Source: Holophagales bacterium (GTDB lineage: Bacteria; Acidobacteriota; Thermoanaerobaculia; Multivoradales; Multivoraceae). Taken from it: DNA of 64,000 nt. Shown in pieces: positions 52,563 to 64,000 of the stretch. A program made the translations under genes and the position numbers. Position 1 is the stretch's first letter. Each line of letters begins with the position of its first letter. The DNA lies in the NCBI GenBank assembly GCA_009837085.1, contig VXUF01000134.1, forward strand, positions 1 through 64,000, in the 5' to 3' direction. A model generated the notes under the pieces. It made no database searches, had not been told where the DNA came from, and saw only the letters and a list, made by a program, of their open reading frames with translations.

Positions 52563-53762
52563 ATGACCGGTCTGATTGGACTCCTGGTCATTCCGGGCAT
52601 CGCCTGGCTGCTCTCCACGAACCGCTTCAGGGTCCGCTGGCGGACGGTGGTCACGGGCATCGCGATCCAGTTCGCTCTTGCCCTGCTGATTCTGAAGACG
52701 GCCCCTGGTCGAGCCTTCTTCGCCGGCGCGACGGAAGTCGTGACGGGTTTCCTCGAGTTTGCCGACGAGGGCTCACGGTTCGTCTTCGGCCAGGGGTTCG
52801 ACCTGGTTCCCTTCGCCTTCCGGGTGCTGCCGACGATCATCTTCTTCTCGAGCGTGGTCGCGGTCCTCTACCACCTCGGCGTCATCCAGCGGGTGGTCAA
52901 GGTCTTCGCCGTGGTGATGACGAAGGTGATGGGCACTTCCGGCCCCGAGTCGCTGTCCGCCTCGGCCAACATCTTCGTCGGCCAGACGGAAGCGCCGCTT
53001 CTCATCCGCTCCTACGTCGGCAACATGACCCGCTCGGAGCTGATGGCGGTGATGACGGGCGGCTTCGCCACCGTCGCCGGCGGCGTTCTTGCCGCCTACG
53101 TCGGGATGGGCATCTCGGCCGGCCACCTGATCGCCGCCAGCGTCATGTCGGCGCCGGCGGCCCTCGTCATGGCCAAGCTGATGGTCCCGGAAACGGAGAC
53201 GGATCGGGTCTCGGCGGATACCGACTTCAAGGTCAGGACACCCTGGGCCAACATGATCGATGCCGCCGCCCAGGGGGCCGGCGACGGCCTGAAGCTGGCG
53301 CTGAACGTCGGCGCCATGCTGCTCGCCTTCATCGCCCTGGTGGCCCTGGTGAACGGCCTCCTCGGGCCAGTAGGGAGCTGGATCGGCCTTCCCGGTCTGA
53401 ACCTGGAGATGATCCTCGGCTTCCTGTTCCGGCCCCTGGCCTGGGTCATGGGGGTGCCGTGGGCCGAGGCGGACGCGGTGGGCACGCTCCTCGGCCTGAA
53501 GACCGCGGCCAACGAGTTCGTCGCCTACTCCCGCTTCGAGGACATCTCGGCCGACAACCAGTTGTCGGAGAAGTCCCGGGTGATCGCCACCTACGCCCTT
53601 TGCGGCTTCTCGAACTTCTCGTCGATCGCGATCCAGATCGGCGGCATCGGCGGCATCGCTCCGGAACGCAAGAGCGAATTGGCCAGCCTCGGCCTCCGCG
53701 CGATGATCGCCGGCACCCTCGCCTGCCTGCAGACGGCGACGATCGCCGGCCTGCTGATCTGA
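52563..53762 (+). CDS. CNT/NupC family nucleoside transporter
   Basis: [90 protein letters not shown]. Confidence 0.9.
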   Translation: MTGLIGLLVIPGIAWLLSTNRFRVRWRTVVTGIAIQFALALLILKTAPGRAFFAGATEVVTGFLEFADEGSRFVFGQGFDLVPFAFRVLPTIIFFSSVVAVLYHLGVIQRVVKVFAVVMTKVMGTSGPESLSASANIFVGQTEAPLLIRSYVGNMTRSELMAVMTGGFATVAGGVLAAYVGMGISAGHLIAASVMSAPAALVMAKLMVPETETDRVSADTDFKVRTPWANMIDAAAQGAGDGLKLALNVGAMLLAFIALVALVNGLLGPVGSWIGLPGLNLEMILGFLFRPLAWVMGVPWAEADAVGTLLGLKTAANEFVAYSRFEDISADNQLSEKSRVIATYALCGFSNFSSIAIQIGGIGGIAPERKSELASLGLRAMIAGTLACLQTATIAGLLI

Positions 53763-53793
53763 GACGGCGTGGCATCGTCGCACGCACCCGTCC

Positions 53794-53959
53794 GCTGCGG
53801 GATCGGGGGAGGGTCCCAGCGGACGTTCGCCCTCGCTTGGAGGACGTGGGGTTGGGGCTCGCTTCGGTCGACTGCGCTTCACGCCGGTCTGGGTTGAGGT
53901 GAGGGTCTCGGCAGACGCTTGTCTCCAGCCCGCTGGGACCCTCCGCCCGATCCCGCAGC
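53794..53959. repeat. Dispersed intergenic element, copy C: 166 bp with ~29-bp terminal inverted repeats
   Basis: 53794-53822 gctgcgggatcgggggagggtcccagcgg is complementary to 53930-53959 apart from one inserted base; core ctcgcttcggtcgactgcgcttcac matches copy A. Confidence 0.85.
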
Positions 53960-54074
53960 AGACTGGACGTCTTCGGGGTCGTGGCTCGGAGTAGGGCGAA
54001 GCCGCGGAGCGGCGCAGCCCGCACGATGGGGCCGCCCTGCCGGAGCCGGCGACGATACTGGGGTCGCCGGGGGG

Positions 54075-54923
54075 CTATGGCCCTGCCGCGCTGGCGGCTG
54101 TGGGCACGAGGATGAGTAGCTGGATCGCGTCGAAGAGGAAGTGGGCGGCGATGGCTGGCCAGATGTTGCCTCGCCAGATGGTGAGGTAGCTGAAGCCGAC
54201 GGAGAGGAGGGCGACGCCCAGGAGCATGAACGGCTGTTCGTAGGAGAGATGGGCAAGGACGAACAGGACGTTCGAGGTGACGAAGCCCGCTCTCGGCATG
54301 AGGAAGCCGCGGAAGAAGACCTCCTCGACGACGCCGGCGGAGAGGCTGACCAGGAGGCGCAGGAGCACGGGCAGGCTGCCCATCCAGAGCACCATCTTCG
54401 GCGCTTCGCTGGGGACGTTCTCGAAGCCGCTGGCGGCGGCCAGGAGCAGGGCGGCGACCAGGACAATGAAGAGCACGCCGCCCCAGAGGACCACGCCGGC
54501 GCCGAGGCCGACCCCTAGCTCGACCGGCACGCTTTGGCCGGTTCGGGTGCGCAGCCCGAGCTGGCTCAGGACGATCGTGCCGGCGTCGTGCCCGCAGCGC
54601 CAGTAGCCGAGGATCATCCAGGACGCGAGCGTCACGACCAGAATTCCGTGCATCAGGAACAGGTTCAGAGGGGACAGGCGTTCAAAGTCGATCTCGTCGA
54701 TGCTTGACGGCAGGCCGACCTGGCCGATGGCCGCGAACACCCCGAACCAGAGGACCAGGGCGAGCAGGACCATCGCGACGAGACGGCGAAGGTCGCCCCA
54801 CGCGGCGTCTTTGAAGCCAGGCGGCAGCAGCCCTCGCGTCGCCATGGAACGGTCGATCCACCAGGCGCAGGCGATGCCCGCCACCATGGGAAGCGCTAGA
54901 CGGATCAGGGTCACGGCCGGCAT
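54075..54923 (-). CDS. CPBP family intramembrane metalloprotease
   Basis: VVEEVFFRGFLMPRAG (EExxxR), VLFVLAHLSYEQP, NIWPAIAAHFLFDAIQLL. Confidence 0.85.
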   Translation of the reverse strand: MPAVTLIRLALPMVAGIACAWWIDRSMATRGLLPPGFKDAAWGDLRRLVAMVLLALVLWFGVFAAIGQVGLPSSIDEIDFERLSPLNLFLMHGILVVTLASWMILGYWRCGHDAGTIVLSQLGLRTRTGQSVPVELGVGLGAGVVLWGGVLFIVLVAALLLAAASGFENVPSEAPKMVLWMGSLPVLLRLLVSLSAGVVEEVFFRGFLMPRAGFVTSNVLFVLAHLSYEQPFMLLGVALLSVGFSYLTIWRGNIWPAIAAHFLFDAIQLLILVPTAASAAGP

Positions 54924-54970
54924 CCTACTGGTAGGGTTCGGCGCTGCCGTGAACCACCCGGGAGAGGGCT

Positions 54971-56218
54971 TTGGACCGATTTCCAGGCGTTGATTTCATG
55001 AACTTCGACTCGTTGCTCAGCGGCGAGGAGCGACTCATCCGGGACACCGTCCGCCAGTTCGTCGACGAGCGGGTAAAGCCCATCATCGAGCAGTGCCATC
55101 GGGAGGCGCGGGCGCCGATGGAACTCGCTTCCGAGCTCGGCGATCTGAACCTGTTCGGAGCGAACTTCACGGAGTACGGGCTGCCCGGGCTCGGTGACGT
55201 GGCCTACGGGCTGGTCATGCAGGAACTGGAGCGCGGGGACTCGGGGATCCGCAGCATGGTCTCGGTCCAGAGTTCGCTGGTGATGTACCCGATTCTCACG
55301 TTCGGTTCCCAGGAGCAGAAGGATCGGTTCATTCCCGGGCTGGCGAGCGGGCGGATGATCGGCTGCTTCGGGCTCACCGAGCCGGACTTCGGTTCGAACC
55401 CGTCGGCGATGCGCACGCGCGCGCGGCGCGACGGGGACTGCTGGGTGCTGAACGGCGCCAAGCAGTGGATCACCAACGGCAGCGTCGCCGACGTTGCGGT
55501 CGTCTGGGCGCGAACGGACGAAGGGATCCGCGGGTTTCTGGTCGAGAAGGGCACCGAGGGCTTCGTGAGCGCGGAGCAGCACGGGAAGTTCTCGCTCCGG
55601 GCCTCGGTCACCGGCGAACTCTCGTTCCAGAACTGTCGCATTCCGGCCGACAACATCCTGCCGGGCACCCGCGGCGTGGGCAGCGCGCTCCAGACCCTGA
55701 ACCAGGCGCGCTACGGCATCTGCTGGGGCGGGCTCGGGTCGGCGATGGAGTGCTACTACACGGCGCTCGAGTACGCCCGTCAACGGGTGCAATTCGCAGG
55801 TCAGCCGATCGCCAGTCACCAGCTCGTCCAGGAGAAGCTGGCCTGGATGATCACCGAGATCACCAAGGGACAGTTCCTCGTCTACCAGTTGGCGGGGCTG
55901 AAGACGGCGGGGACGATGGAACCGCAGCACGTGTCGATGTGCAAGCGGAACAACGTCTGGGTGGCGCGCGAATGCGCGAAGCTGGCGCGCGAGATTCTCG
56001 GTGCCAACGGCATTTCGGACGAGTACCCGGTCGTCCGCCACATGCTGAACATCGAGTCCGTCTACACCTACGAGGGCACACACGACATCCACGGCCTCGT
56101 GATCGGCGCGGCGATCACCGGCATCCCCTCCTTCAACCCGCCGATGAGCCGCAGCCAGGCGCGCGAAGCCGCCGACCGGCCGGAGCTGGCCGCTGCCGCC
56201 GCGGGGGCCGGCTCGTGA
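54971..56218 (+). CDS. Acyl-CoA dehydrogenase, glutaryl-CoA dehydrogenase-like
   Basis: [80 protein letters not shown]. Confidence 0.88.
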   Translation: MDRFPGVDFMNFDSLLSGEERLIRDTVRQFVDERVKPIIEQCHREARAPMELASELGDLNLFGANFTEYGLPGLGDVAYGLVMQELERGDSGIRSMVSVQSSLVMYPILTFGSQEQKDRFIPGLASGRMIGCFGLTEPDFGSNPSAMRTRARRDGDCWVLNGAKQWITNGSVADVAVVWARTDEGIRGFLVEKGTEGFVSAEQHGKFSLRASVTGELSFQNCRIPADNILPGTRGVGSALQTLNQARYGICWGGLGSAMECYYTALEYARQRVQFAGQPIASHQLVQEKLAWMITEITKGQFLVYQLAGLKTAGTMEPQHVSMCKRNNVWVARECAKLAREILGANGISDEYPVVRHMLNIESVYTYEGTHDIHGLVIGAAITGIPSFNPPMSRSQAREAADRPELAAAAAGAGS

Positions 56219-57189
56219 CCGGGGAGCTCCGCGACCATGACTTCGTCGCCGTGACCGAGGCTGCCGCGGTCGCGGCGGCCCAGACGATGGGATACGGCGA
56301 CCGCCACCACTCGGACCACGTCGCCGTCGAGGCGATGCGCGGCGTCCTGGCGGACATGGCGATCGACGGCCGGGTGGTGATCGGCGAGGGGGAGCGCGAC
56401 AGGGCGCCCATGCTCTACGTCGGTGAGAAGGTCGGCCGCAGGGCCGCGGGCGATCTGCAGGTGGACTTCGCGGTCGACCCGCTGGAGGGGACGAATCTCT
56501 GCGCCACCGGGGCTTCCGACGCCATGGCGGTGCTCGCCGCGTCCGAGCGTGGCGGCCTGCTCCACGCCCCCGACATCTACATGGACAAGATCGTGGTCGG
56601 CCCGACGGCCCGCGGCAAGGTCGATCTGGATGCTCCGGTCGAGGACAACCTGAAGGCGATCGCGGCCGCCTTCGACTGCGCCGTCAGCGACTTGACCGTG
56701 GTCGTACTCGACCGGGACCGGCACCGGAACCTGGTCGACGACATCCGGACCGCCGGGGCGCGGATCAAGCTGATCGGCGACGGCGACCTGTCGACGGCGA
56801 TCGCGGCGGCGGTCCGCGGCACCGGCATCCACGCGGTGATCGGCGCCGGCGGCGCGCCGGAAGGGGTGATCACGGCGGCGGCGATGCGTTGCCTCGGCGG
56901 GGAGATTCAGGGGAGGCTGTCGGCGCTTTCCGACGAGCAGAAGCGGCGGCTCGCCGAGTTCGACATAGAGGATCCCGACCGCATCTACCGGACCGAAGAG
57001 CTGGCGCCGGGGGAGGACATCCTGTTCTGCTGCACCGGCGTCACCGGCGGCGACCTGCTCCGGGGCGTCCGCTTCTTTGGCGACGGCTTCCGGACGTCGA
57101 CGTTGACCATGTCGCTCAAGGAAGGCGTCATTCGATTCGTCGAGACGATTCACCGTGGCGAGGACGGCGGTCCCGTCTACTTCTACTGA
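56215..57189 (+). CDS. glpX: Class II fructose-1,6-bisphosphatase
   Basis: GTG start; [62 protein letters not shown]. Confidence 0.93.
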   Translation: MTGELRDHDFVAVTEAAAVAAAQTMGYGDRHHSDHVAVEAMRGVLADMAIDGRVVIGEGERDRAPMLYVGEKVGRRAAGDLQVDFAVDPLEGTNLCATGASDAMAVLAASERGGLLHAPDIYMDKIVVGPTARGKVDLDAPVEDNLKAIAAAFDCAVSDLTVVVLDRDRHRNLVDDIRTAGARIKLIGDGDLSTAIAAAVRGTGIHAVIGAGGAPEGVITAAAMRCLGGEIQGRLSALSDEQKRRLAEFDIEDPDRIYRTEELAPGEDILFCCTGVTGGDLLRGVRFFGDGFRTSTLTMSLKEGVIRFVETIHRGEDGGPVYFY

Positions 57190-57225
57190 GGTGGGGAACG
57201 TGGACGGCACAGTGGCGGAGCGGCC

Positions 57226-57714
57226 GTGATCAAGCCGGACCACTGGATCCGCGCCTGGGGCGAAGCGGGCGGCGTCGACCCCTTCGAACCGAACCAGGTG
57301 AACGCCGCCAGCTACGACGTCCGCGTCGGCGACCACTGGATCTGCCCCACACGCGATCCGGAGGAGTTCCACGGCGACAGGATCAAGCTGTTCCCGAACG
57401 AGGTCGTGCTCGCCACCACCCTCGAGTTCGTGCGCATTCCGCGTTCGGTGGCCTGCGACCTGAAGCTCAAGTCCACGCTGGGGCGGCTGTGGATCAACCA
57501 CTCGCTGGCCGGCTGGTGCGACCCGGGATTCGAGGGGAACATCACCCTCGAGTTGCAGAACCTCGGACCGGTCCCGTTCGTGCTGGACGCGGGCCGCCGA
57601 ATCGCCCAGCTCATTTTCATCGCGATGGAGTCCGAGCCGGAGACCGCCTACGGCGAACCGGGCGCTGGAAGCCGGTACCAGCACCAGCGCGGCGCCACCC
57701 GGGCGCGGTCCTGA
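57226..57714 (+). CDS. dcd: dCTP deaminase family protein
   Basis: NAASYDVRVGDHW; LKLKSTLGRLWINHSLAGWCDPGFEGNITLELQNLGP; IAQLIFI. Confidence 0.85.
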   Translation: MIKPDHWIRAWGEAGGVDPFEPNQVNAASYDVRVGDHWICPTRDPEEFHGDRIKLFPNEVVLATTLEFVRIPRSVACDLKLKSTLGRLWINHSLAGWCDPGFEGNITLELQNLGPVPFVLDAGRRIAQLIFIAMESEPETAYGEPGAGSRYQHQRGATRARS

Positions 57715-57727
57715 GGCGGAGGCTGCC

Positions 57728-58201
57728 GTGCCGGAACCTGCTCACCAGACGATTCGGCTCTCCATCGGCAGCCGGTACGAGAACATCGAGCTGGTTCAGG
57801 CGGTGCTCGACGAAACACTCGAGTCGCTACCGATCGACGAAGAGACGGGCTACTGGATGGGCATCGCGTTGCGGGAGGCGCTGACGAACGCGATCAAGCA
57901 CGGCAACGGTCTCGATCCCGAGAAGAAAGTGGACGTGTGCCTGGCGGTGGACGAGATCGGTGTCGACATCACAGTCGAGGACCAGGGCAGCGGCTTCGAT
58001 CCGGACGCCGTGGCGGACCCGTTGGCCCCGGACAACCTGCTCAGGACGGAAGGCAGAGGCATCTTCTACATGCGCAGGTTCATGGATAAGATCGACTACG
58101 ATTTCGGCGCCGATGGCGGCACGAAGGTCCGGCTTCACAAGAAGTTCGGCGCCCCGGGCATCAGCGCCGAAGCAGACCAGGGAGGAGCGAATGAAGATTG
58201 A
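57728..58201 (+). CDS. RsbW-like anti-sigma factor serine kinase (HATPase)
   Basis: GIALREALTNAIKHGNGLDPEKKV; VEDQGSGFDPDAVADPLAPDNLLRTEGRGIFYMRRFMD. Confidence 0.88.
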   Translation: MPEPAHQTIRLSIGSRYENIELVQAVLDETLESLPIDEETGYWMGIALREALTNAIKHGNGLDPEKKVDVCLAVDEIGVDITVEDQGSGFDPDAVADPLAPDNLLRTEGRGIFYMRRFMDKIDYDFGADGGTKVRLHKKFGAPGISAEADQGGANED

Positions 58202-58529
58202 AAAGCGCCAGCGTGATGGAGCGACGATTCTCGATCTCCAGGGCAGGATCACGATCGGCGAGGGCGATGTGGCTCTGAGAGAAGCTGTCCTCGCGGCGGT
58301 CGGCGAGGGCGCTACGAGCATCCTGCTCAACATGGGCCGGGTGCGTTCGATCGACTCCTCCGGCGTCGGCGAACTGGTTGCCGCCTACACCACGGTCACC
58401 AACCGGGGCGGCAAGCTGCGCCTGTTCTCCATGCCGAGCCGGATCCTTGGGGTGCTCCAGATCACCCAGTTGGTCACCGTGCTGGACATCCTGGAGGACG
58501 AGGACGAGGCAGTCGCTTCGCTCGCCTGA
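58191..58529 (+). CDS. STAS-domain anti-sigma factor antagonist
   Basis: ATILDLQGRITIGEGDVALREAV; ILLNMGRVRSIDSSGVGELVAAYTTVTNRGGKLRLF. Confidence 0.88.
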   Translation: MKIEKRQRDGATILDLQGRITIGEGDVALREAVLAAVGEGATSILLNMGRVRSIDSSGVGELVAAYTTVTNRGGKLRLFSMPSRILGVLQITQLVTVLDILEDEDEAVASLA

Positions 58530-58540
58530 CGGAGCGGTGC

Positions 58541-59766
58541 ACGTGGAAGGCAGCGAGCGGTCGCCGGCGCAGCGCCGCTGGGGGTTGGGCCGCCGCGGCT
58601 TCGGCGGCGGCCGGCTGACTGCCGTCTGCCTTTCCCTGCTCCTGGTCCTGGGTCTCGCGGGCGGCGCCTGGCTGGGCGCCAGCGACGAAACGGAAGGCAC
58701 TGGCCGGGACTCGATCTACAAGTACCTCACGCTGTGGGAGGAGGTACTTCGGCTGATCCGCGGCTCGTACGTCGAGGAGACCGACGGACGGAGTCTGACG
58801 GCTGGCGCCATGGATGGCGTGACGGACGCCCTCGATCCCTTCTCGGTCTACGTACCGGCGAGCGAGGTCGAGTCGTACCGGGCAGCGCATGCGGTGGGTC
58901 GTCGGCATTCGGGCGTCCTCGTGCTCAAGGAGCGCGGCACCGCCTACGTGGTCGCGGTCGACGACGGAAGCCCGGCGGAGACCGCGGGACTGGAGCCGGG
59001 TGACATCGTCGCCGGCATCAACGGTCGTTCGTCCCGCGCGATGCCCCTGTGGGAGCTGCGGCGTCAGCTCGCCGGCCCGGTCGGGTCCAAACTGGATCTG
59101 GAACTGGTGCGGCGTGGCAACAGCGTCGAAGCGAGTCTGATCCTGGACGAGTACGAGCCGCTTCCGCCGGAGTTGGAGGAGATCCGCGGGGTCGGCGTGC
59201 TGAGGATCCCGAGCTTCGGTTCCGGCACGGCAGCCCGGGTGGAGGCGTTGCTCGCCGGCTACGCTGGCGACTCCCTGCTGATCGATCTCCGTGGCGTCGC
59301 GGGAGGTTCCGCCGAGGCCGCCTACGCGGTGGCGGGCCTGTTCGCCAGCGGCGAGCTGGGCAGCCTGATCGATCGGGAGGACGTGAAGCTCAGGACCTTC
59401 GAAGGTGCGGGGGGGCTGTACTCGGGAGATATCGACATCCTGACCGATCGCAGTTCACAGGGACCGGCAGAGATCCTGACCGCCGTCCTGCGCCAGGCGG
59501 TCGACGCGGACCACACTGGCGAGTCGACCTTCGGCTACGCCGGAACGCTGCGGCAGATCGAGCTGCCGAACGGCGGCGGCGTGCTCGAGACGACCGCGGC
59601 CTTCTACACGGACCCCGAGGGCGAACGGCTGAACCGCAGAATCCGCGTCAGCAACGACCGCCGCCTGAGCGCGTTCGCCGAAAGGGACGACGGATCGGAC
59701 CAGGTCCTGGACGAGGCTCTGGGCCTGTTCATCATGGAGACGCCCGCCGAGCCGGACCCACCCTGA
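58541..59766 (+). CDS. Membrane-anchored S41 (CtpA-like) peptidase homologue with PDZ domain, predicted inactive
   Basis: N-terminal TM; PDZ AYVVAVDDGSPAETAGLEPGDIVAGINGRS; S41 core VGVLRIPSFGSGTAARVEALL and DILTDRSSQGPAEILTAVLRQ...GESTFGYAGTLRQIELPNGG; start uncertain. Confidence 0.75.
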
Positions 59767-60577
59767 GCTTCACCCGCTCCCACAACCGTTCCAGTTCCTC
59801 CAACGGGTAGTCGCCGCCAGGCTTGAGTTCCGCCTCCATTGCCGCGAAGCGGCGGCGGAACTTCCGGTTTGCCGCGGCCAGCGCGCGTTCAGGGTCGACG
59901 TCCAGATGGCGGGCGAGGTTGGCGACCGCGAACAGCACGTCGCCCAGCTCCTCTTCGACCCGAGCCTTCGCCTCGCCGGACCGGCCGGCCTGGTCGTTCG
60001 CCGTCTCGTGGTCCAGTTCGCCGAGTTCTTCGGCCACCTTTGCTCGCACAGCCTTGGTCGAGTCCCAGTCGAAACCGATGCCGGCCGCCTTCTGCCCGAG
60101 CCGATAGGCGCCGACGAGCGCCGGCAGGGAGGCTGGTACGCCGTCCAGCACGGAGCGTTCGCCGTCGGGGCTGCGCTTCCGCTGCTCCCACTTTGCCGCG
60201 ACCTCGGCTGCGGAACCGGCCTCCGCCTGGTCCTTCTCGTCGCCGAAGACGTGGGGGTGGCGCGCGACCATCTTGTCGATCACCGTGCGGATAGCCCCGC
60301 TCAGCGGCAGATCGCCCAGTTCGGCGCCGGTCAGGCGGGCAACGTAGACCGCCTCGAACAACAGATCGCCCAGTTCCTCGTTGATCGCGGCGGGATCGCG
60401 TTCGTCGATCGCGGCGGCCAGTTCGTGGGCCTCTTCGATCAGATAGGCCCGGAGGTCCGCCAGTGACAGCTCGCGGTCCCAGGGGCAGTCGACGCGCAAC
60501 CGGTCGATCAGGTCGGCGATCGGAGCGAGCGAGCAGGAGTCGTGTCCGGCGCCGTCGCCTTTGTTACGATCTTGCAT
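59732..60577 (-). CDS. mazG: Nucleoside triphosphate pyrophosphohydrolase MazG
   Basis: LIDRLRVDCPWDRELSLADLRAYLIEEAHELAAAIDERDPAAINEELGDLLFEAVYVARL; second EELGDVLFAVANLARHL. Confidence 0.93.
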   Translation of the reverse strand: MQDRNKGDGAGHDSCSLAPIADLIDRLRVDCPWDRELSLADLRAYLIEEAHELAAAIDERDPAAINEELGDLLFEAVYVARLTGAELGDLPLSGAIRTVIDKMVARHPHVFGDEKDQAEAGSAAEVAAKWEQRKRSPDGERSVLDGVPASLPALVGAYRLGQKAAGIGFDWDSTKAVRAKVAEELGELDHETANDQAGRSGEAKARVEEELGDVLFAVANLARHLDVDPERALAAANRKFRRRFAAMEAELKPGGDYPLEELERLWERVKLRVGPARRASP

Positions 60578-60599
60578 TGGTCGGGAGCGGAGGTCGGAA

Positions 60600-61076
60600 G
60601 TGAAGGTCACCGACAGAAGGATGTTCACGGACGACGGAGAACTGCGCGAAGAGTACCGCTTCCTCGAGCAGCAGAAGGCCGGAACGGCGGCCGAGAAGCC
60701 ACCTCCCGTCGCCAGTGAGGGCGGCCCGGCGAGTGCGGGCGGGGTGCCGCCTGGCGGGGCTGAACAGGCCGCGTCCGCGACGTCGTCCGCGGGCTCCGAT
60801 GCGGGTGCTGCGCAGATGCCGCCGCGCGGGGCGCAGTCTCCCGGCTTCATGGACCTGGTCGCCGTACTCGCTGAGCCAATCGCCTTCCTGCTCGGCGACG
60901 CCCAGTTGCCGGACGGTCAGAGCGCCCAGGATCTGCCGCGGGCCCGGCTCCACATCGACCTGCTGGCGGTGCTGCAGGAGAAGACCCGGGGCAACGTCTC
61001 CGAGCAGGAGACGGCGTTGCTCGAGGATCTTCTCGCGCAGCTCCGGATGCGGTACGTCGAAAAGAGTCGCGGCTGA
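60600..61076 (+). CDS. DUF1844-like protein
   Basis: GFMDLVAVLAEPIAFLLGD...ARLHIDLLAVLQEKTRGNVSEQETALLEDLLAQLRMRYVE; GTG start. Confidence 0.65.
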   Translation: MKVTDRRMFTDDGELREEYRFLEQQKAGTAAEKPPPVASEGGPASAGGVPPGGAEQAASATSSAGSDAGAAQMPPRGAQSPGFMDLVAVLAEPIAFLLGDAQLPDGQSAQDLPRARLHIDLLAVLQEKTRGNVSEQETALLEDLLAQLRMRYVEKSRG

Positions 61077-61160
61077 CGGCCCGCTGATCCGGCCCCGTCC
61101 GATGGCGGGAGCCAGAGCGAAATCTGAGTGGCCCGCAATCATATTGCTGCCGCTCGGGAC

Positions 61161-61189
61161 TTGACAACAGATCGCTTAGGTCTTAGTGT
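61161..61189 (+). promoter_or_regulatory. Candidate promoter upstream of dnaK
   Basis: Perfect TTGACA 61161-61166, 17-bp spacer, weak -10 tagtgt 61184-61189. Confidence 0.4.
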
Positions 61190-61250
61190 CCTTATCGCGT
61201 TCGGGCCAGGGCCAGGCGGTTGAGACCGCACCCGCCCGAAGCGCCCAAGG

Positions 61251-63224
<1,974 letters not shown>

Positions 63225-63656
63225 GTGACGCCGCCGCGGTCGTCGCGTGGGCGCCGTCCCCCGTCCCGCCGCCGGCGGGTGGGGGGCGGCCGCTACGTGA
63301 TGATCAGCAAGGTCGCCGAGCGCTACGACATCCATCCGCAGACCCTCCGGCTGTACGAGCGTGAGGGCCTGCTGGAGCCGCAACGAAGCGATGGCAACAC
63401 CCGCCTCTACGATGAAGACTCCCTGAACCGGCTCGAGTCGATCCTCACGCTGACCCGGGACATGGGCGTCAACCTCGCCGGAGTCGAGGTGATCCTCACG
63501 CTGCAGGAACGCTTGGCGCGGCTCGAGGCCGAGCGGGACAGGCTACTCTCGATCGTCGAGCGCGACGCGGCGGACCGCCGCCGGGGTGTCCGGCGGCGGC
63601 ACGCCCTGGTCTGGGTGCGAAGCGGAGCGCTGGTCAAGGTCGAGGACGAGGAGTGA
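63225..63656 (+). CDS. hspR: MerR-family heat-shock repressor HspR-like
   Basis: MISKVAERYDIHPQTLRLYEREGLLEPQRSDGNTRLYDEDSLNRLESILTLTRDMGVNLAGVEVIL; immediately downstream of dnaK. Confidence 0.85.
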   Translation: MTPPRSSRGRRPPSRRRRVGGGRYVMISKVAERYDIHPQTLRLYEREGLLEPQRSDGNTRLYDEDSLNRLESILTLTRDMGVNLAGVEVILTLQERLARLEAERDRLLSIVERDAADRRRGVRRRHALVWVRSGALVKVEDEE

Positions 63657-64000
63657 ACGAGGAAGGCTGCGAACTCTGCGACGGACGCGGTTGGATCGTC
63701 GACCTCGCGACGAACCAGGCGCGACGCTGCACCTGCCACTCGACCCGCGTCCGCAGCCGCCGCGTCGACGACCTGGGCATCCCGCCCAAGTACCAGGGTT
63801 GCCGGCTGACCAACTTCCGGCTTGCCGGTGACGTGGGCGATCAACTCCTCACCGCGCGCCGCGATTGTGACCGGTACATCGAGGAGTTCATGGAGCTCGA
63901 CGGATCGCTGAACGAATCCGGACTGGTGTTCATCGGTCCGAGCGGCCGGGGCAAGACGCACCTTGCGGTGGCGGTGCTGATCGAACTGGCCGAGCAGTAC
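63653..64000 (+). CDS. DnaC/DnaI-like AAA+ ATPase with zinc-ribbon N-terminus; 3' end outside window
   Basis: GTG overlapping hspR stop; VNEEGCELCDGRGWIVDLATNQARRCTC...GIPPKYQGCRLTNF...LVFIGPSGRGKTHLAVAVLIELAEQY; frame open to the window end, absent from the ORF track. Confidence 0.75.
   Translation, partial: MNEEGCELCDGRGWIVDLATNQARRCTCHSTRVRSRRVDDLGIPPKYQGCRLTNFRLAGDVGDQLLTARRDCDRYIEEFMELDGSLNESGLVFIGPSGRGKTHLAVAVLIELAEQY

Overview
High-GC, densely coded bacterial chromosome segment with mostly housekeeping genes. It looks like a Gram-negative lineage with an outer membrane. An Acidobacteriota-like origin is only a guess from gene content. Main blocks are: the RelA/SpoT C-terminus; two paralogous Big/PKD surface proteins; accB-accC-thiE-aroK; a ccm cytochrome c maturation operon (A,B,D,E,F,G,H,I; no ccmC seen); an ECF sigma/anti-sigma unit; proS; a CorC-like protein; threonine dehydratase; two tRNA-Val genes; thrS-rpmI-rplT (no infC seen) - zapB-like - zapA - probable 6S RNA - rny - ymdB; Trm112-prenyltransferase-tlyA-nadK-ribBA-gmd; an amidase; an acyl-CoA carboxylase; sat-cysC; metH; an ABC-F ATPase; a MauE-like protein; LuxC- and LuxE-like genes coupled to a PD-(D/E)XK-XPD-type helicase; hflKC; a CNT transporter; a CPBP protease; gcdH-like; glpX; dcd; RsbW/STAS; a probably inactive S41 protease homologue; mazG; a DUF1844-like gene; dnaK-hspR; and a truncated DnaC-like ATPase missing from the ORF track. 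The most unusual signal is a family of three dispersed intergenic elements (632-872, 6351-6524, 53794-53959). Each is bounded by 29-33 bp inverted repeats whose sequence differs between copies while complementarity is kept, and all share a conserved core. Two of them sit next to a second modular hairpin repeat (906-979, 6221-6294; a third, shorter copy lies at 46885-46934).
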